From positions 310,001 to 374,000 of the forward strand of contig NZ_JAMZMJ010000002.1 of assembly GCF_024714495.1 (NCBI RefSeq): a stretch of 64,000 bases of DNA, read 5' to 3'. The stretch comes from Marinoscillum pacificum (lineage in GTDB: Bacteria; Bacteroidota; Bacteroidia; Cytophagales; Cyclobacteriaceae). Of the stretch, positions 53,857 to 63,538 are shown piece after piece. The translations under genes were made by a program, and so were the position numbers. Under the pieces are notes generated by a model. That model was not told the origin of the DNA and did no database searches. It was given only the letters and a program-made list of their open reading frames with translations. Each line of letters starts with the position of its first letter. Positions within the stretch are counted from its first letter, which is position 1.

Positions 53857-54204
53857 ATGATCAGATGCTTGGCAATTGACGATGACCCCTTATTCTTGAA
53901 ACTTTTAAAAGTCTACTTTGAGGATATGAAGACTGCAGAACTCATTTCTACATACTCAAATCCAGTAGAGGGCATCATGGCGTGCGTAAAAGAACAACCA
54001 GATGTTTTACTGCTTGATCTTGAAATGCCCTATTTGGATGGAATGGAAGCTTTGGAAACTCTTGATAACCCTCCTAAGGTAATTGTGATCTCTGGACATC
54101 TGGACGGCAATAATGCCGTGACAATTCCAATAGATAAATTCATCAGCAAAACAGAAGTAAAAACAGCTGAGATTTTGGAGCAAGCTATCAACGAAGTAAT
54201 ATAA
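53857..54204 (+). CDS. Receiver-only response regulator
   Basis: 115 residues: acidic pocket (IDDD, residues 7-10), phospho-acceptor Asp54 in LLLDLEMPYLDGMEAL, and the Lys/Ser region FISKTEV. No output domain, so it works as a phosphate shuttle or by protein contact, like CheY or Spo0F. No kinase gene is adjacent. Terminator follows. Confidence 0.9.
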   Translation: MIRCLAIDDDPLFLKLLKVYFEDMKTAELISTYSNPVEGIMACVKEQPDVLLLDLEMPYLDGMEALETLDNPPKVIVISGHLDGNNAVTIPIDKFISKTEVKTAEILEQAINEVI

Positions 54205-54208
54205 AAAA

Positions 54209-54235
54209 CCCTCTCCTGTGTAAGAGAGGGCTTGC
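54209..54235 (+). terminator. Terminator after receiver gene
   Basis: CCCTCTC (54209-54215) and GAGAGGG (54224-54230); weak T content after, preceded by an A run, so it may also serve the convergent gene. Confidence 0.6.
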
Positions 54236-54306
54236 AAGCAAAGAGTTAAGATTTATTTTGTACTTAACCAAAGTTAAGACACGATTGATAAACTTCCTAA
54301 TAAGTT

Positions 54307-55686
54307 TTAGTTAGAACTTATTGCCATCAACAAGTCACTTTGTGTTACGATATGCACCTTATTTTGATCATCTCTCACTAACAGAGCGTTAGCATTTTTA
54401 CTAATCAAAGAAGACAGCACATCTATGGTATTGTCCATACCCACAAACTGGAACGGAGGATCCATAATTTCACCAACTGCGGAGTTTTTAATATCAGGAT
54501 TGTCTAATAAACTCTTCAGCACCTTGGTATCATTAAGGCTACCTACAAATTCTCCGGAAGCATCAACTACTGGCACCTGATCAATACCATTTTCATTCAT
54601 GGTCAAAATAGCATCACCAACAGTCATCTCTTTATTGATGGTTTTCAAATCTGCGGAGCCATTTCTATTCGAAATAATGTCTTTTGCCGTAGCAAATTTC
54701 CTTGACTCCAGGAATCCGTGATCTTTCATCCAGTTGTCATTGTAGACTTTACCCAAATAACGAGTTCCATGATCCGGAAGCAAAATCACCATCACATCAT
54801 CTTCCTTTAGATTTTCCTTAGCATACTCTAGTGCTCCATGCACAGCAGAACCACAAGACCAACCCACAAAAAGACCTTCTTCACGAGCCAACTTCCGTGC
54901 CATCACAGCGCCATCCTTATCCGTCACTTTCACGATATGATCAATCATATCAAAGTCAACATTCTTTGGCAGGATATCTTCACCAATACCTTCTGTGAGG
55001 TATGGGTATATTTCCTTTTCATCAAAGATTCCTGTCTCCTTATATTTCTTAAATACTGATCCGTAAGAGTCGATTGCCACAGATACTACTCCAGCATTTT
55101 GCTCTTTCAAATACTTAGATGTACCACAGATAGTACCACCAGTACCCATTCCAGCTGCGTAATGTGTTACCTTACCTTCTGTATCTCTCCATATCTCTGG
55201 ACCTGTACTCTCATAATGCGCCTTGGTATTGGATACATTGTCGTACTGGTTTGGATAGAAAGAATTGGGAATATCCTGATTCAACTTCTTAGCTACTGAA
55301 TAATAAGATCTTGGATCATCTGGGGAAACGTTTGTAGGACAAACAATTACTTCTGCTCCTACAGCTCTCAAAATATCCATTTTCTCAGGAGACTGTTTGT
55401 CTGCTAAAGTGAAGATACATTTATATCCTTTTGCCTGAGCAACCAAAGCAAGGCCCATTCCGGTATTTCCAGATGTCCCTTCAATGATTGTTCCTCCTGG
55501 CTTGAGAATTCCTTCTTTTTCAGCATCTTCAATCATTTTCAGGGCAATTCTATCTTTTACCGAGTTACCTGGATTGAAGTATTCTACTTTCACCAATATG
55601 GTGCCTTTGATCCCTTTGTTTACACTGTTCAACTTTACCAGCGGGGTGTCACCGATAGTTTCGATCAAAGTATTGTAATATCGCAT
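54307..55686 (-). CDS. Pyridoxal-phosphate-dependent cystathionine beta-synthase
   Basis: 459 residues from the ATG at 55686 (MRYYNTLIETIGDTPLVKLN); the ORF extension to 55737 lies upstream of a TAATTTTG -7 box. PLP Lys44 in NPGNSVKDRIA; phosphate loop EGTSGNTGMGLAL; GTGGTICGTSKYL. The C-terminal ~130 residues are two CBS domains. It condenses serine with homocysteine (cystathionine) or acts as O-acetylserine cysteine synthase; the CBS pair favours the former, with allosteric control by an adenosine ligand. Single gene. Confidence 0.9.
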   Translation of the reverse strand: MRYYNTLIETIGDTPLVKLNSVNKGIKGTILVKVEYFNPGNSVKDRIALKMIEDAEKEGILKPGGTIIEGTSGNTGMGLALVAQAKGYKCIFTLADKQSPEKMDILRAVGAEVIVCPTNVSPDDPRSYYSVAKKLNQDIPNSFYPNQYDNVSNTKAHYESTGPEIWRDTEGKVTHYAAGMGTGGTICGTSKYLKEQNAGVVSVAIDSYGSVFKKYKETGIFDEKEIYPYLTEGIGEDILPKNVDFDMIDHIVKVTDKDGAVMARKLAREEGLFVGWSCGSAVHGALEYAKENLKEDDVMVILLPDHGTRYLGKVYNDNWMKDHGFLESRKFATAKDIISNRNGSADLKTINKEMTVGDAILTMNENGIDQVPVVDASGEFVGSLNDTKVLKSLLDNPDIKNSAVGEIMDPPFQFVGMDNTIDVLSSLISKNANALLVRDDQNKVHIVTQSDLLMAISSN

Positions 55687-55710
55687 GCGAGTGTCGGTTT
55701 TATTCGATCG

Positions 55711-55718
55711 CAAAATTA
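55711..55718 (-). promoter_or_regulatory. -7 element of the cystathionine beta-synthase gene
   Basis: TAATTTTG on the minus strand, 25 bases before the chosen start, which supports that start. No -33 TTG at the expected distance. Confidence 0.45.
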
Positions 55719-55802
55719 AGGAAAAGCACCTCCTCACCTATGAGATTGAATTCTTTTTCAACAAGTTCCAATCAAAAACACCATATTTAGGTTTATTCTT
55801 AT

Positions 55803-57356
55803 ATGGATATGGAAAGATCTAGCGACAGTACTAACGAAAAATCACTCAATGTTCACCTGAGACATCTGCAACTCTCTGATTATCCGGAGTTAAGAGAAAT
55901 CATGGAACGTGTCTATGAAGGCGTGAACGATCCTTACTGGGAAAAGATGGACATCAAGCGTCTTCTCAAGGTATTCCCAGAAGGTCAGCTATGTATAGAA
56001 GTAGAAGGAAAAATGGTGGCTGCTGCCCTGGCAATCATTGTTGATTATAAAAAATTTGGTGACAATCACACGTATAGCAAGATTACAGGCAATGAAACTT
56101 TCAATACACATGATGAAAACGGCAACGTACTGTATGGAATAGACGTGTTTGTTCACCCTGACTATAGAGGCATGCGTCTGGGCCGAAGATTGTATGACGG
56201 CCGAAAGGAACTTTGCGAAAATCTCAACCTGAAATCGATCGTTGCTGGAGGTAGAATCCCGAATTATGGAGATTATGCTGATGAAATGACTCCTCGTCAA
56301 TACATTGATGCGGTAAAAGCTCGAGAAATTCATGACCCAATTCTCAACTTCCAGATCAGTAATGATTTTCACGTTAAGAAAATCCTTAAAAATTACCTTC
56401 CAGGAGACACTAAATCAAAGGATTACGCCACACTCTTAGAGTGGAACAACATCTACTATGTGGAGAAAGAACAACTGATCAATGCTCCTAGAACCTACAT
56501 ACGCATTGGATTGGTACAGTGGCAAATGCGTCCATTCAAAGATGTAAACTCTCTTGTAGAGCAAATGGAGTATTTCATTGATGCATTCGGTGATTACCAG
56601 TCAGACTTCATCCTCTTTCCCGAACTGTTCAATGCCCCATTAATGGCGGAGTTCAACCATTTAGGTGAGCCTGAAGCGATACGTGGACTGGCCAAATACA
56701 CGCAATACTTAAGAGAAAAGTTTACAGAGTTTGCTATTGCTTATAATGTCAACATCATTACAGGATCGATGCCTGAGATTCGTGACGAACAACTTTACAA
56801 CGTCTCCTACTTGTGTCGCCGAGATGGCTCATGGGATAGCTATGAAAAAATCCACATCACACCTTCTGAGCAAAGCTCTTGGGGCATGACCGGAGGAAAT
56901 AAAGTAAAAGTTTTTGATACAGATGCTGGTAAAATTGGCATCACGATATGCTATGATGTAGAATTTCCAGAAATTTCTCGATTATACGCCGAGCAGGGAG
57001 TACAAATTTTGTTCGTTCCATTCTTGACGGATACGCCTAACGGATACAATCGTGTGAGATACTGCGCACAGGCTCGTGCGATAGAGAATGAGTGCTACGT
57101 AGCGGTAGCAGGATGTGTAGGCAACTTACCAAAAGTAAACAACATGGACATTCAGTATGCTCAGAGTGCGATTTTCACTCCTTCGGACTTTGCTTTCCCT
57201 ACCAATGCAATCAAAGCGGAAGCCACTCCAAACACGGAAATGACCGTTATCGGAGACCTGGATCTGGAGCTACTTAAAGAGCTGCATGAATTTGGAAGTG
57301 TTCGAAACTTAAAGGACCGAAGACTAGATCTTTACAACATCAAACTGAAGAAGTGA
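55803..57356 (+). CDS. GNAT acetyltransferase / carbon-nitrogen hydrolase fusion
   Basis: 517 residues. Residues about 15-210 form a GNAT domain (VHPDYRGMRLGRRLYDGRKEL, acetyl-CoA loop). Residues about 230-500 form a nitrilase-superfamily amidase with Glu in LFPELFNAP, Lys in YEKIHITPSE and Cys in ITICYDVEFPE. This two-domain protein is widespread and known from genome annotation, but its substrate is unclear. The GNAT part may acetylate an amine and the amidase remove a side group; this is inference. Overlaps the divergent promoter region of the cystathionine synthase gene. Confidence 0.9.
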   Translation: MDMERSSDSTNEKSLNVHLRHLQLSDYPELREIMERVYEGVNDPYWEKMDIKRLLKVFPEGQLCIEVEGKMVAAALAIIVDYKKFGDNHTYSKITGNETFNTHDENGNVLYGIDVFVHPDYRGMRLGRRLYDGRKELCENLNLKSIVAGGRIPNYGDYADEMTPRQYIDAVKAREIHDPILNFQISNDFHVKKILKNYLPGDTKSKDYATLLEWNNIYYVEKEQLINAPRTYIRIGLVQWQMRPFKDVNSLVEQMEYFIDAFGDYQSDFILFPELFNAPLMAEFNHLGEPEAIRGLAKYTQYLREKFTEFAIAYNVNIITGSMPEIRDEQLYNVSYLCRRDGSWDSYEKIHITPSEQSSWGMTGGNKVKVFDTDAGKIGITICYDVEFPEISRLYAEQGVQILFVPFLTDTPNGYNRVRYCAQARAIENECYVAVAGCVGNLPKVNNMDIQYAQSAIFTPSDFAFPTNAIKAEATPNTEMTVIGDLDLELLKELHEFGSVRNLKDRRLDLYNIKLKK

Positions 57357-57452
57357 GATGTAAAATACCCTTTTCGTGGTATTGCTTCTGATCGGTTTTT
57401 TTCCGACCTTTATTGACAGATTGAGTACACATACTTCTTCAATCCTCTTCAG

Positions 57453-57490
57453 ATTACGCGCCCCTTACGACCTGGCGCGTAATTTTTTTT
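57453..57490 (+). terminator. Terminator after the GNAT-amidase gene
   Basis: ATTACGCGCC (57453-57462) and GGCGCGTAAT (57474-57483) with an 11-base loop, then eight T residues. Confidence 0.9.
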
Positions 57491-57499
57491 AGCCATAAG

Positions 57500-58216
57500 A
57501 TGAAAAACTACTTAACACTTATTTTTCTAGCAACATTATCCAATCTGACTCTAGCTCAGGAATATCCTAACCTAAAAAAGGATAACTCTAAAGACACAGA
57601 CTCTGACAACACAATCTTTAGTGCCGGAACACAACTAATTTTTGAGGTAATCAATCACACCAGCCCTGAGGACACTATGACTGTTCAGTACGCCGTATTG
57701 TCGATTAAGAAAAAGGATAAAACGAACAAAGGACAGACAGAAGTTGGGATTACTTATTCTTACTCCAAAAATCTACTGGAACAAACAGGCATTGTAGAAA
57801 CTGATAAAAACCTATTGATTCACCCACCAAGAAATGGTCAATTCAAAGCGTTGGAAATATATCCGTTTCCCTACATAAAGTACAATCTGGAAGCCTGGAC
57901 TGACAAACTTGAATTTGGCGGTCACTGGATTGACTCCATAGACAACAAAACCAGAATTTTGCTCAATCTTCGGTATTCCAATTCTGGTGTCGAATCCATT
58001 ATTACTCCTTTTGGAGATCTTGAATGTTCAGTAATAAAAGCAACCTCAAAAAGTGAATTAGGGCAATTTAATCTAACTAGTTATTACCACGAAATGTATG
58101 GATTTGTCAAACTCCTGTATGAAAGCAATAACAAACCAACCTTTGAATTTCTCCTATCAGAAATGAAAAAAGGCCCGGCTATTACAGAACCTTATGAATT
58201 GCTATTTAAGAAATAG
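57500..58216 (+). CDS. Exported protein of unknown function
   Basis: 238 residues with an SPI signal (MKNYLTLIFLATLSNLTLAQ). The mature part has an acidic N-terminus (KDNSKDTDSD) and then beta-rich sequence (VQYAVLSIKKKD, KYNLEAWTDKLEFGGHW); no family recognised. The ATG is 10 bases after the previous terminator's T run, so its promoter must overlap it or read-through occurs. Convergent with the LytTR gene. Confidence 0.7.
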   Translation: MKNYLTLIFLATLSNLTLAQEYPNLKKDNSKDTDSDNTIFSAGTQLIFEVINHTSPEDTMTVQYAVLSIKKKDKTNKGQTEVGITYSYSKNLLEQTGIVETDKNLLIHPPRNGQFKALEIYPFPYIKYNLEAWTDKLEFGGHWIDSIDNKTRILLNLRYSNSGVESIITPFGDLECSVIKATSKSELGQFNLTSYYHEMYGFVKLLYESNNKPTFEFLLSEMKKGPAITEPYELLFKK

Positions 58217-58228
58217 TTCAGAGGACTA

Positions 58229-58924
58229 TTACAATAACGATAGAATATTCATTAAACTTCTGCGGTAAGATCTACCTATGAGCACCTTGCATCCATTCAA
58301 AAGAACAAACCCCTCAGAGATAGCCTCAATCGCTTCATAGTTGACTAAAAAAGAACGGTGAACACGGACAAACCCAAAAGGCTCAAGCTTCTCCTGAATA
58401 CTCTTTAACGTATGACTGACCATATATTTTTGATCACTCGTATAGACGTATGCATAATTATCGAAAGCCTCTACATACAAAATATCATCAGAACTGATTG
58501 AAATTAATTCTTGATCCTTTCTAACGAAAATCTTCATCGATTCCGCATGAACAACTTTCACCTCCGAAGTTTTCTTTAAGGCCAATTCTATATTGACCAT
58601 AAGATCCTTATTAGTAAACGGCTTCAACACATATCCTGCAGGTTTCGTCTTACTTGCTCTCTCTATAGTATGTTGATCATAATAAGAAGTCAAATAAATG
58701 AATGGAACCTTTAGAGCGCTAGACAATTCGATTCCGTCTTGACCTCCTTTGATATTAATATCCAGAAGTATCACATCTGGAACCTTTTTATCAAGAATTT
58801 TCAACACATCCTCAGCATTGTCAGCGATATCCAACACTGTGTACCCCTCTTGAGTGAGCATTCGTGCAATATCATCAGCCACCAACGCTTCATCTTCCAC
58901 GATCAATATTGATGCCTTGCTCAT
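58229..58924 (-). CDS. LytTR-family response regulator
   Basis: 231 residues: receiver with acidic residues at 10-11 and phospho-acceptor Asp55 (VILLDINIKGG), Lys in YVLKPFTNKD, then LytTR DNA-binding domain (SSDDILYVEAFDNYAYVYTS, VRVHRSFLVNYEAI). Overlaps the kinase gene by 4 bases. Paralogous to the 5161 regulator. Confidence 0.92.
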   Translation of the reverse strand: MSKASILIVEDEALVADDIARMLTQEGYTVLDIADNAEDVLKILDKKVPDVILLDINIKGGQDGIELSSALKVPFIYLTSYYDQHTIERASKTKPAGYVLKPFTNKDLMVNIELALKKTSEVKVVHAESMKIFVRKDQELISISSDDILYVEAFDNYAYVYTSDQKYMVSHTLKSIQEKLEPFGFVRVHRSFLVNYEAIEAISEGFVLLNGCKVLIGRSYRRSLMNILSLL

Positions 58925-60732
58925 GATATCAAAGTATATCTACCAACTTGCAAATAGACACTAGTGCCCTCATCTTGTTTTACTGCTATAGTAGCTTTCA
59001 ACTGACGACAAAGCGACCGAATCATTTTCCAACCAAATCCATTCAACTCTTCTAGCCGAGAACTACCCATTCCTACACCATTGTCACGAACATATACATG
59101 CAGTATGTTTTCTACTTCAGTAATTTTTACTTCAAGTAAAGGTTGACAAACCCCCTCAAATGCATATTTCAAGCTATTGGTCACCAATTCATTAATTATC
59201 AGTCCCAAAGGGATTAGCGTATCTACATCGAGTTTTAGAAAACTTGCATTGACTTTCACATCAACCTCCCTTGAGTCACCGAAGAATACATCCACCAGCT
59301 CATCTATCAAACTCTCCAAATAATCACCCACCCTCACTCCTATGAGGTCATTCTCCTGATAAAGCTTTTGATGAATTAAGGCCATAGATTTCACACGATA
59401 TTGACCATCTCGAACCGCCGCTGCAGCTTCCTCTTCAAGCTCTTCTACCTGTAAGTTTAATAGACTGGAAATCACCTGAAGATTGTTTTTAACACGATGA
59501 TGAATTTCTTTAAGAAGAATTTCTCGCTCACTAAGTGCAGTCGCGATTTGTTCATTTTTCCCTTGCAAGACCAATGCGTGTCTGGAAGCATTGCGAGACC
59601 TTAGTATAAAAACAATGATCAATATAAGAAACACCAAAGAGGTGAGTATCAAAATAACCTGCTTGTTTTTCTGTGTTGCCAGATTAATTTCAGCCTGTTG
59701 AGATTTTATCTTAAGTTCATTTAGTTCATTTTTTCTAAGCTCACTTTGGTATTTAGCCTCTAACTCATATATCGCTTCTTCGCGCTGTTCTTGCTTCAAA
59801 CTATCAAAATAAACGAAATGCTGATTCTTCATCATCAAAGCTTGTTTGTAATCTCCTAAGAACTCATAGACATCTGACAATGATGAATAAACCAATGATT
59901 TGGTCCTCACATCCTGAAGTCCTGGCAGATTAAACTTCAATTCCTCAATTACCTTTTCTAGATGATCAGATTGACCTTGACCAATACTTGCCTCTGCGAT
60001 ATAGGTTAGGCAAAGTAAATAGTCAGTGAGCATATCTGCCTGCTTAAAATAGGTAACACAAGCATTGAGACAAATGATTGCCTTCTTAAAATTCCCCTGT
60101 CGTATATAAAGATTACCCAAATTTGACTGAGCCATAGCATCGAGATAAGGTTCAGTTCCTACACTAGCAGAATCTAGAATTTTCATAAACGCTCTCTCAG
60201 CCAGTTCATACTTTTTCTGACTGCTATAAATGGATGCCAGATTAATACTAGTGGCTTTTCTCCTGTATTGATCATTATAAACTTCTGCTAATTCAATAGT
60301 TTGTTTATAATAACCCTCTGCTTTTTCATAATCATCTAGATAATGAAAAAACGTCCCCATAAAATAAGTTACATCTTTAAGTTTCTCGGAGTTTTTGTCA
60401 GAAGCCAACGTATAAGCCTGTTGGTAGTATTCCAACCCACGCTGTGGTTCATTCGCTAATACCTCATAATACAAGCCAAAATCAAGAAGAGATTTGATAA
60501 TGTAGTTGTCATCAGAAATTTCAGAAGACAATTGATACAATCGTTCCGCTGCGATTAAACAAGAATCATTTCCTTGATCATAATAAGCATCAAAAAGCGC
60601 CGAGTAGATCACACATTGACTCACTACTTCCTTTGTATCATCTAATGCTAACCACAAGGAGTCCTGCTGAGCATGTAAACTCAGAGGAAAAAGGGATAGA
60701 ATAGTGATAAAACAAATTGATCTCAAAATCAA
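58921..60732 (-). CDS. TPR-containing sensor histidine kinase (HisKA_2 type)
   Basis: 603 residues from a TTG start (60732). Signal or first membrane segment at 1-20, tandem TPR repeats to about residue 330, a coiled coil, a transmembrane helix (ILILTSLVFLILIIVFIL), then the phospho-acceptor box EIHHRVKNNLQVI and an ATPase domain with NELVTNSLKYAF and RDNGVGMG. Cognate partner of the overlapping LytTR regulator. Confidence 0.92.
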   Translation of the reverse strand: MILRSICFITILSLFPLSLHAQQDSLWLALDDTKEVVSQCVIYSALFDAYYDQGNDSCLIAAERLYQLSSEISDDNYIIKSLLDFGLYYEVLANEPQRGLEYYQQAYTLASDKNSEKLKDVTYFMGTFFHYLDDYEKAEGYYKQTIELAEVYNDQYRRKATSINLASIYSSQKKYELAERAFMKILDSASVGTEPYLDAMAQSNLGNLYIRQGNFKKAIICLNACVTYFKQADMLTDYLLCLTYIAEASIGQGQSDHLEKVIEELKFNLPGLQDVRTKSLVYSSLSDVYEFLGDYKQALMMKNQHFVYFDSLKQEQREEAIYELEAKYQSELRKNELNELKIKSQQAEINLATQKNKQVILILTSLVFLILIIVFILRSRNASRHALVLQGKNEQIATALSEREILLKEIHHRVKNNLQVISSLLNLQVEELEEEAAAAVRDGQYRVKSMALIHQKLYQENDLIGVRVGDYLESLIDELVDVFFGDSREVDVKVNASFLKLDVDTLIPLGLIINELVTNSLKYAFEGVCQPLLEVKITEVENILHVYVRDNGVGMGSSRLEELNGFGWKMIRSLCRQLKATIAVKQDEGTSVYLQVGRYTLIS

Positions 60733-60786
60733 ATAATACTAGGCGACAGGTTAAGATAGAACAATAATTTCAAATAACTGAAAGTT

Positions 60787-60819
60787 AAAAAACAAAGGCC
60801 TGAGAAACCCCAGACCTTT
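60787..60819 (-). terminator. Terminator of the RCC1-repeat gene
   Basis: Minus-strand AAAGGTCTG (60819-60811) and CAGGCCTTT (60802-60794), loop GGGTTTCT region, then GTTTTTT. Confidence 0.75.
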
Positions 60820-60840
60820 CACCATCAACAATCTTTCAAG

Positions 60841-63426
60841 TTATTGAACTATAAAACGCTTTTTAACACGTCTTCTACCCTCCGCAACTTCAAGAATGTA
60901 AACCCCCGGCTTCCAATCAGCAACTTCAATCTCTGTCCCAACATGAAGACCTTGAGTTTCCAAAACTATACGACCAGACTCATCGATTATTCTCAACAAT
61001 GTTGATTCCTCAACAAACGACGAAGGAAGTTGCAAATTCACCACATCAGTAGTTGGACTTGGGTAAATAACCAATGCTTCCTGATCCTCAAATTCAGGGA
61101 CAATTTCAGCTATTCGCAACATCGCATTGCAGCCTAAAACCGGTGCAAAAGGCGTAATCGTCCCTGTTCCAACCTCTCCATGTTTATTAGCACCCCAACT
61201 CTCCACTTTATTAGTTGCTCTGTTTGCTAACACATGATGCTCTGCAGACAAAGCATGAAATAAAGACACCCCATAAGTAGAGCAATTAGATATTTGCGCT
61301 GGAACCAATTCTTCTGTAGATGTATAACCTCTGCCTAACTCACCAAAATCATTACGACCCCAGGCCCAGGTAGACCCATCCGCTTTAATAAAAAAAGCAA
61401 CAAAATCTCCGGTCTCTATAAACTTTACGTTAGATACCGGAATAGTCGAAATAGTATCTTCATAAACAGTGGATGGGTGAAACTCTCTATCATCGTAGGT
61501 CTTCTGACAAATGGAAAAGAAGTGTGGAGAATTGATAGAGCGACCCCAAATCAAAACCTGACCATCTACAGTCAATATCATTCTTAAATAGCGATTAAAA
61601 GTGATGGCTTTAATTTTTTGTGACAACATCATTGGTGTAGCCACTTTTAGCTTTGCTCCAGTGGGACCAATTCCACTGTAATATCGATGCCCCCACACGC
61701 TAACAGTGTTATCTGCATATAATGCTGCTCCTAACCTTGCACCCAAGTCGGTTGAAAACACCTTACCCGCTGCCGTGGCCTTCACAGGAGAACTTCGCAA
61801 GGTGGTTGTATTATCTCCCAACACATAGTCATCATTATTTCCCCACATATAGAGATCTCCGTTGACATCCACAGCAGAGGCATAGGAGCAATCACCAGAA
61901 GAACAACCAATATTTGACTGTCCGGCACCCTGAACGTATACTACCTCAGCCAGAGGCATTTTAGTAGGTAAACCGATCGTTAATGAGGTGCTTCCTATTC
62001 CACAAACGCCAGATTGATTATCACCCCAGGTCCAAACATCTCCAAAAACATCCAAAGCAAAGACTGTTGTATTAGCGGAGCCAATAGCAATAATATCAGT
62101 TAAACTTCCAATCTGAGTAGGAGTGGCCACATCAGAAGTAGTCGTAAATCCGATATAATCTTTATCTCCAGTAGCCCATACGGTGCCATCCGATTTTAAA
62201 ACGAACGAATTCAATTGATTAGCAACCTGTGCTATCTTGTCTTGTTTCGCAAAGAATGGAGCAAAAAATGATCTACCCATTCCTGAAGCATCAATTTGAT
62301 TAAAGATATTACTTCCTGCTCCATTGACTAACCCATTGGACTCTAGCAACAGCGAAAAATCACTACCCGCAGCAAGAGCTACACTTGTATGCATACTACT
62401 TGCAGCTGGAATATCAACCTGTGGAGGACCAGCTATCCCAAGCTGGCCCATGGCATTAGAACCAAAGAAATGAAGTGTACCCTTTCCATCCACAAACAGA
62501 CTATGGGTTACTCCTGCAGCCATAGTTCTAACTCCTGATACTACCGTATCAGCGTTGACACGTGTAAAAGTCATGGGATCTGCAGGATTTACTGGCCCCA
62601 TTCCTAACTGACCATTAAGTCCTTCACCCCATGTCCAAAGCATTCCAGACTCATCTATTGCCATAGAATGAGTATCTCCACCAGACAAAGAAATCACTCC
62701 TAATAAATCGGTGAATGAACCTGCTACAGTCACATTTACTGGCAGTGTACTCAGTCCGCCTACCGGATTTCCCAATTGTGAATTGGCATTATCTCCCCAG
62801 GCAAGCACATGTCCATCCTGAATAGCCATACTGTGTCGCAAACCACCAGAAATCAAGGTTATTCCTGTAAGAGGACTCATAGTAGTAGCCTCCAATACAG
62901 GACCTGGAGGCTCAGAAGCTGAAACGAATCCCTTACCTAACTGCCCTTCCCAGTTTCTACCCCAACCTATAACTGTTCCATCACTTTTGAGCGCCAAGCA
63001 GAAAAACTCACCCGCATAGATATCAATAACATCAGCCAGCCCGGGAACAGGAATCGGCAAATTCGTTCGAGGCGACGGCTGACCAAGCTGTGTCTGAGCA
63101 TTATCCCCCCAAACAAAGACAGTACCATCGGCACGTAAAGCCATGCTATGATGCCTTCCTGCCGCAACCGCAATGACATGATCCAGATTTAAAACCATGG
63201 TATTGAATGCTGATGGTCTCGTAGTTCCATCACCCAATTGACCCATATTGTTATCACCAGAAGCATAAACAAAACCCTCCTGGATAATCAAAGTGTGATT
63301 GATTCCCGCAGCAATAGCTCTTTCAGTCATTGCCGGTGTTGTGCTCTCATTTCTGGAGCGGTCTTTAGCAACCCCAACTAAATGGGCAACTAAAACAATA
63401 AATAGTGTGTAAAAAAGTTTTTTCAT
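60841..63426 (-). CDS. Secreted RCC1-repeat protein with type IX sorting domain
   Basis: 861 residues from the ATG at 63426 (MKKLFYTLFIVLVAHL signal). About ten RCC1-type repeats, each with a GDNxxGQLG and a HSMAL/HSLF motif (GDNMGQLGDGT, GRNWEGQLGKGF, GEGLNGQLGMG), form one or two beta-propellers. The last ~80 residues (from about 785: LVIYPSPTTDVVNLQLP, PGVYILEVAEGRRRVKKRFIV) are a type IX secretion C-terminal sorting domain, so the protein is exported across the outer membrane. Likely adhesin or binding protein; the partner is unknown. Confidence 0.9.
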   Translation of the reverse strand: MKKLFYTLFIVLVAHLVGVAKDRSRNESTTPAMTERAIAAGINHTLIIQEGFVYASGDNNMGQLGDGTTRPSAFNTMVLNLDHVIAVAAGRHHSMALRADGTVFVWGDNAQTQLGQPSPRTNLPIPVPGLADVIDIYAGEFFCLALKSDGTVIGWGRNWEGQLGKGFVSASEPPGPVLEATTMSPLTGITLISGGLRHSMAIQDGHVLAWGDNANSQLGNPVGGLSTLPVNVTVAGSFTDLLGVISLSGGDTHSMAIDESGMLWTWGEGLNGQLGMGPVNPADPMTFTRVNADTVVSGVRTMAAGVTHSLFVDGKGTLHFFGSNAMGQLGIAGPPQVDIPAASSMHTSVALAAGSDFSLLLESNGLVNGAGSNIFNQIDASGMGRSFFAPFFAKQDKIAQVANQLNSFVLKSDGTVWATGDKDYIGFTTTSDVATPTQIGSLTDIIAIGSANTTVFALDVFGDVWTWGDNQSGVCGIGSTSLTIGLPTKMPLAEVVYVQGAGQSNIGCSSGDCSYASAVDVNGDLYMWGNNDDYVLGDNTTTLRSSPVKATAAGKVFSTDLGARLGAALYADNTVSVWGHRYYSGIGPTGAKLKVATPMMLSQKIKAITFNRYLRMILTVDGQVLIWGRSINSPHFFSICQKTYDDREFHPSTVYEDTISTIPVSNVKFIETGDFVAFFIKADGSTWAWGRNDFGELGRGYTSTEELVPAQISNCSTYGVSLFHALSAEHHVLANRATNKVESWGANKHGEVGTGTITPFAPVLGCNAMLRIAEIVPEFEDQEALVIYPSPTTDVVNLQLPSSFVEESTLLRIIDESGRIVLETQGLHVGTEIEVADWKPGVYILEVAEGRRRVKKRFIVQ

Positions 63427-63466
63427 AGCAGTAATATTTAGCATGAAAGTCCTGAATACGTTACAC

Positions 63467-63494
63467 ACAAAAAAGCACCTTTTAGTAAGGCGCT
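63467..63494 (-). terminator. Terminator of the right-edge aldo/keto reductase gene
   Basis: Minus-strand AGCGCCTT (63494-63487) and AAGGTGCT (63481-63474, one G-U pair), then TTTTTT. Confidence 0.65.
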
Positions 63495-63538
63495 AATAAT
63501 CTTTAGTAAACCCTCAAATCAGTTAAGGAAATAATCCA

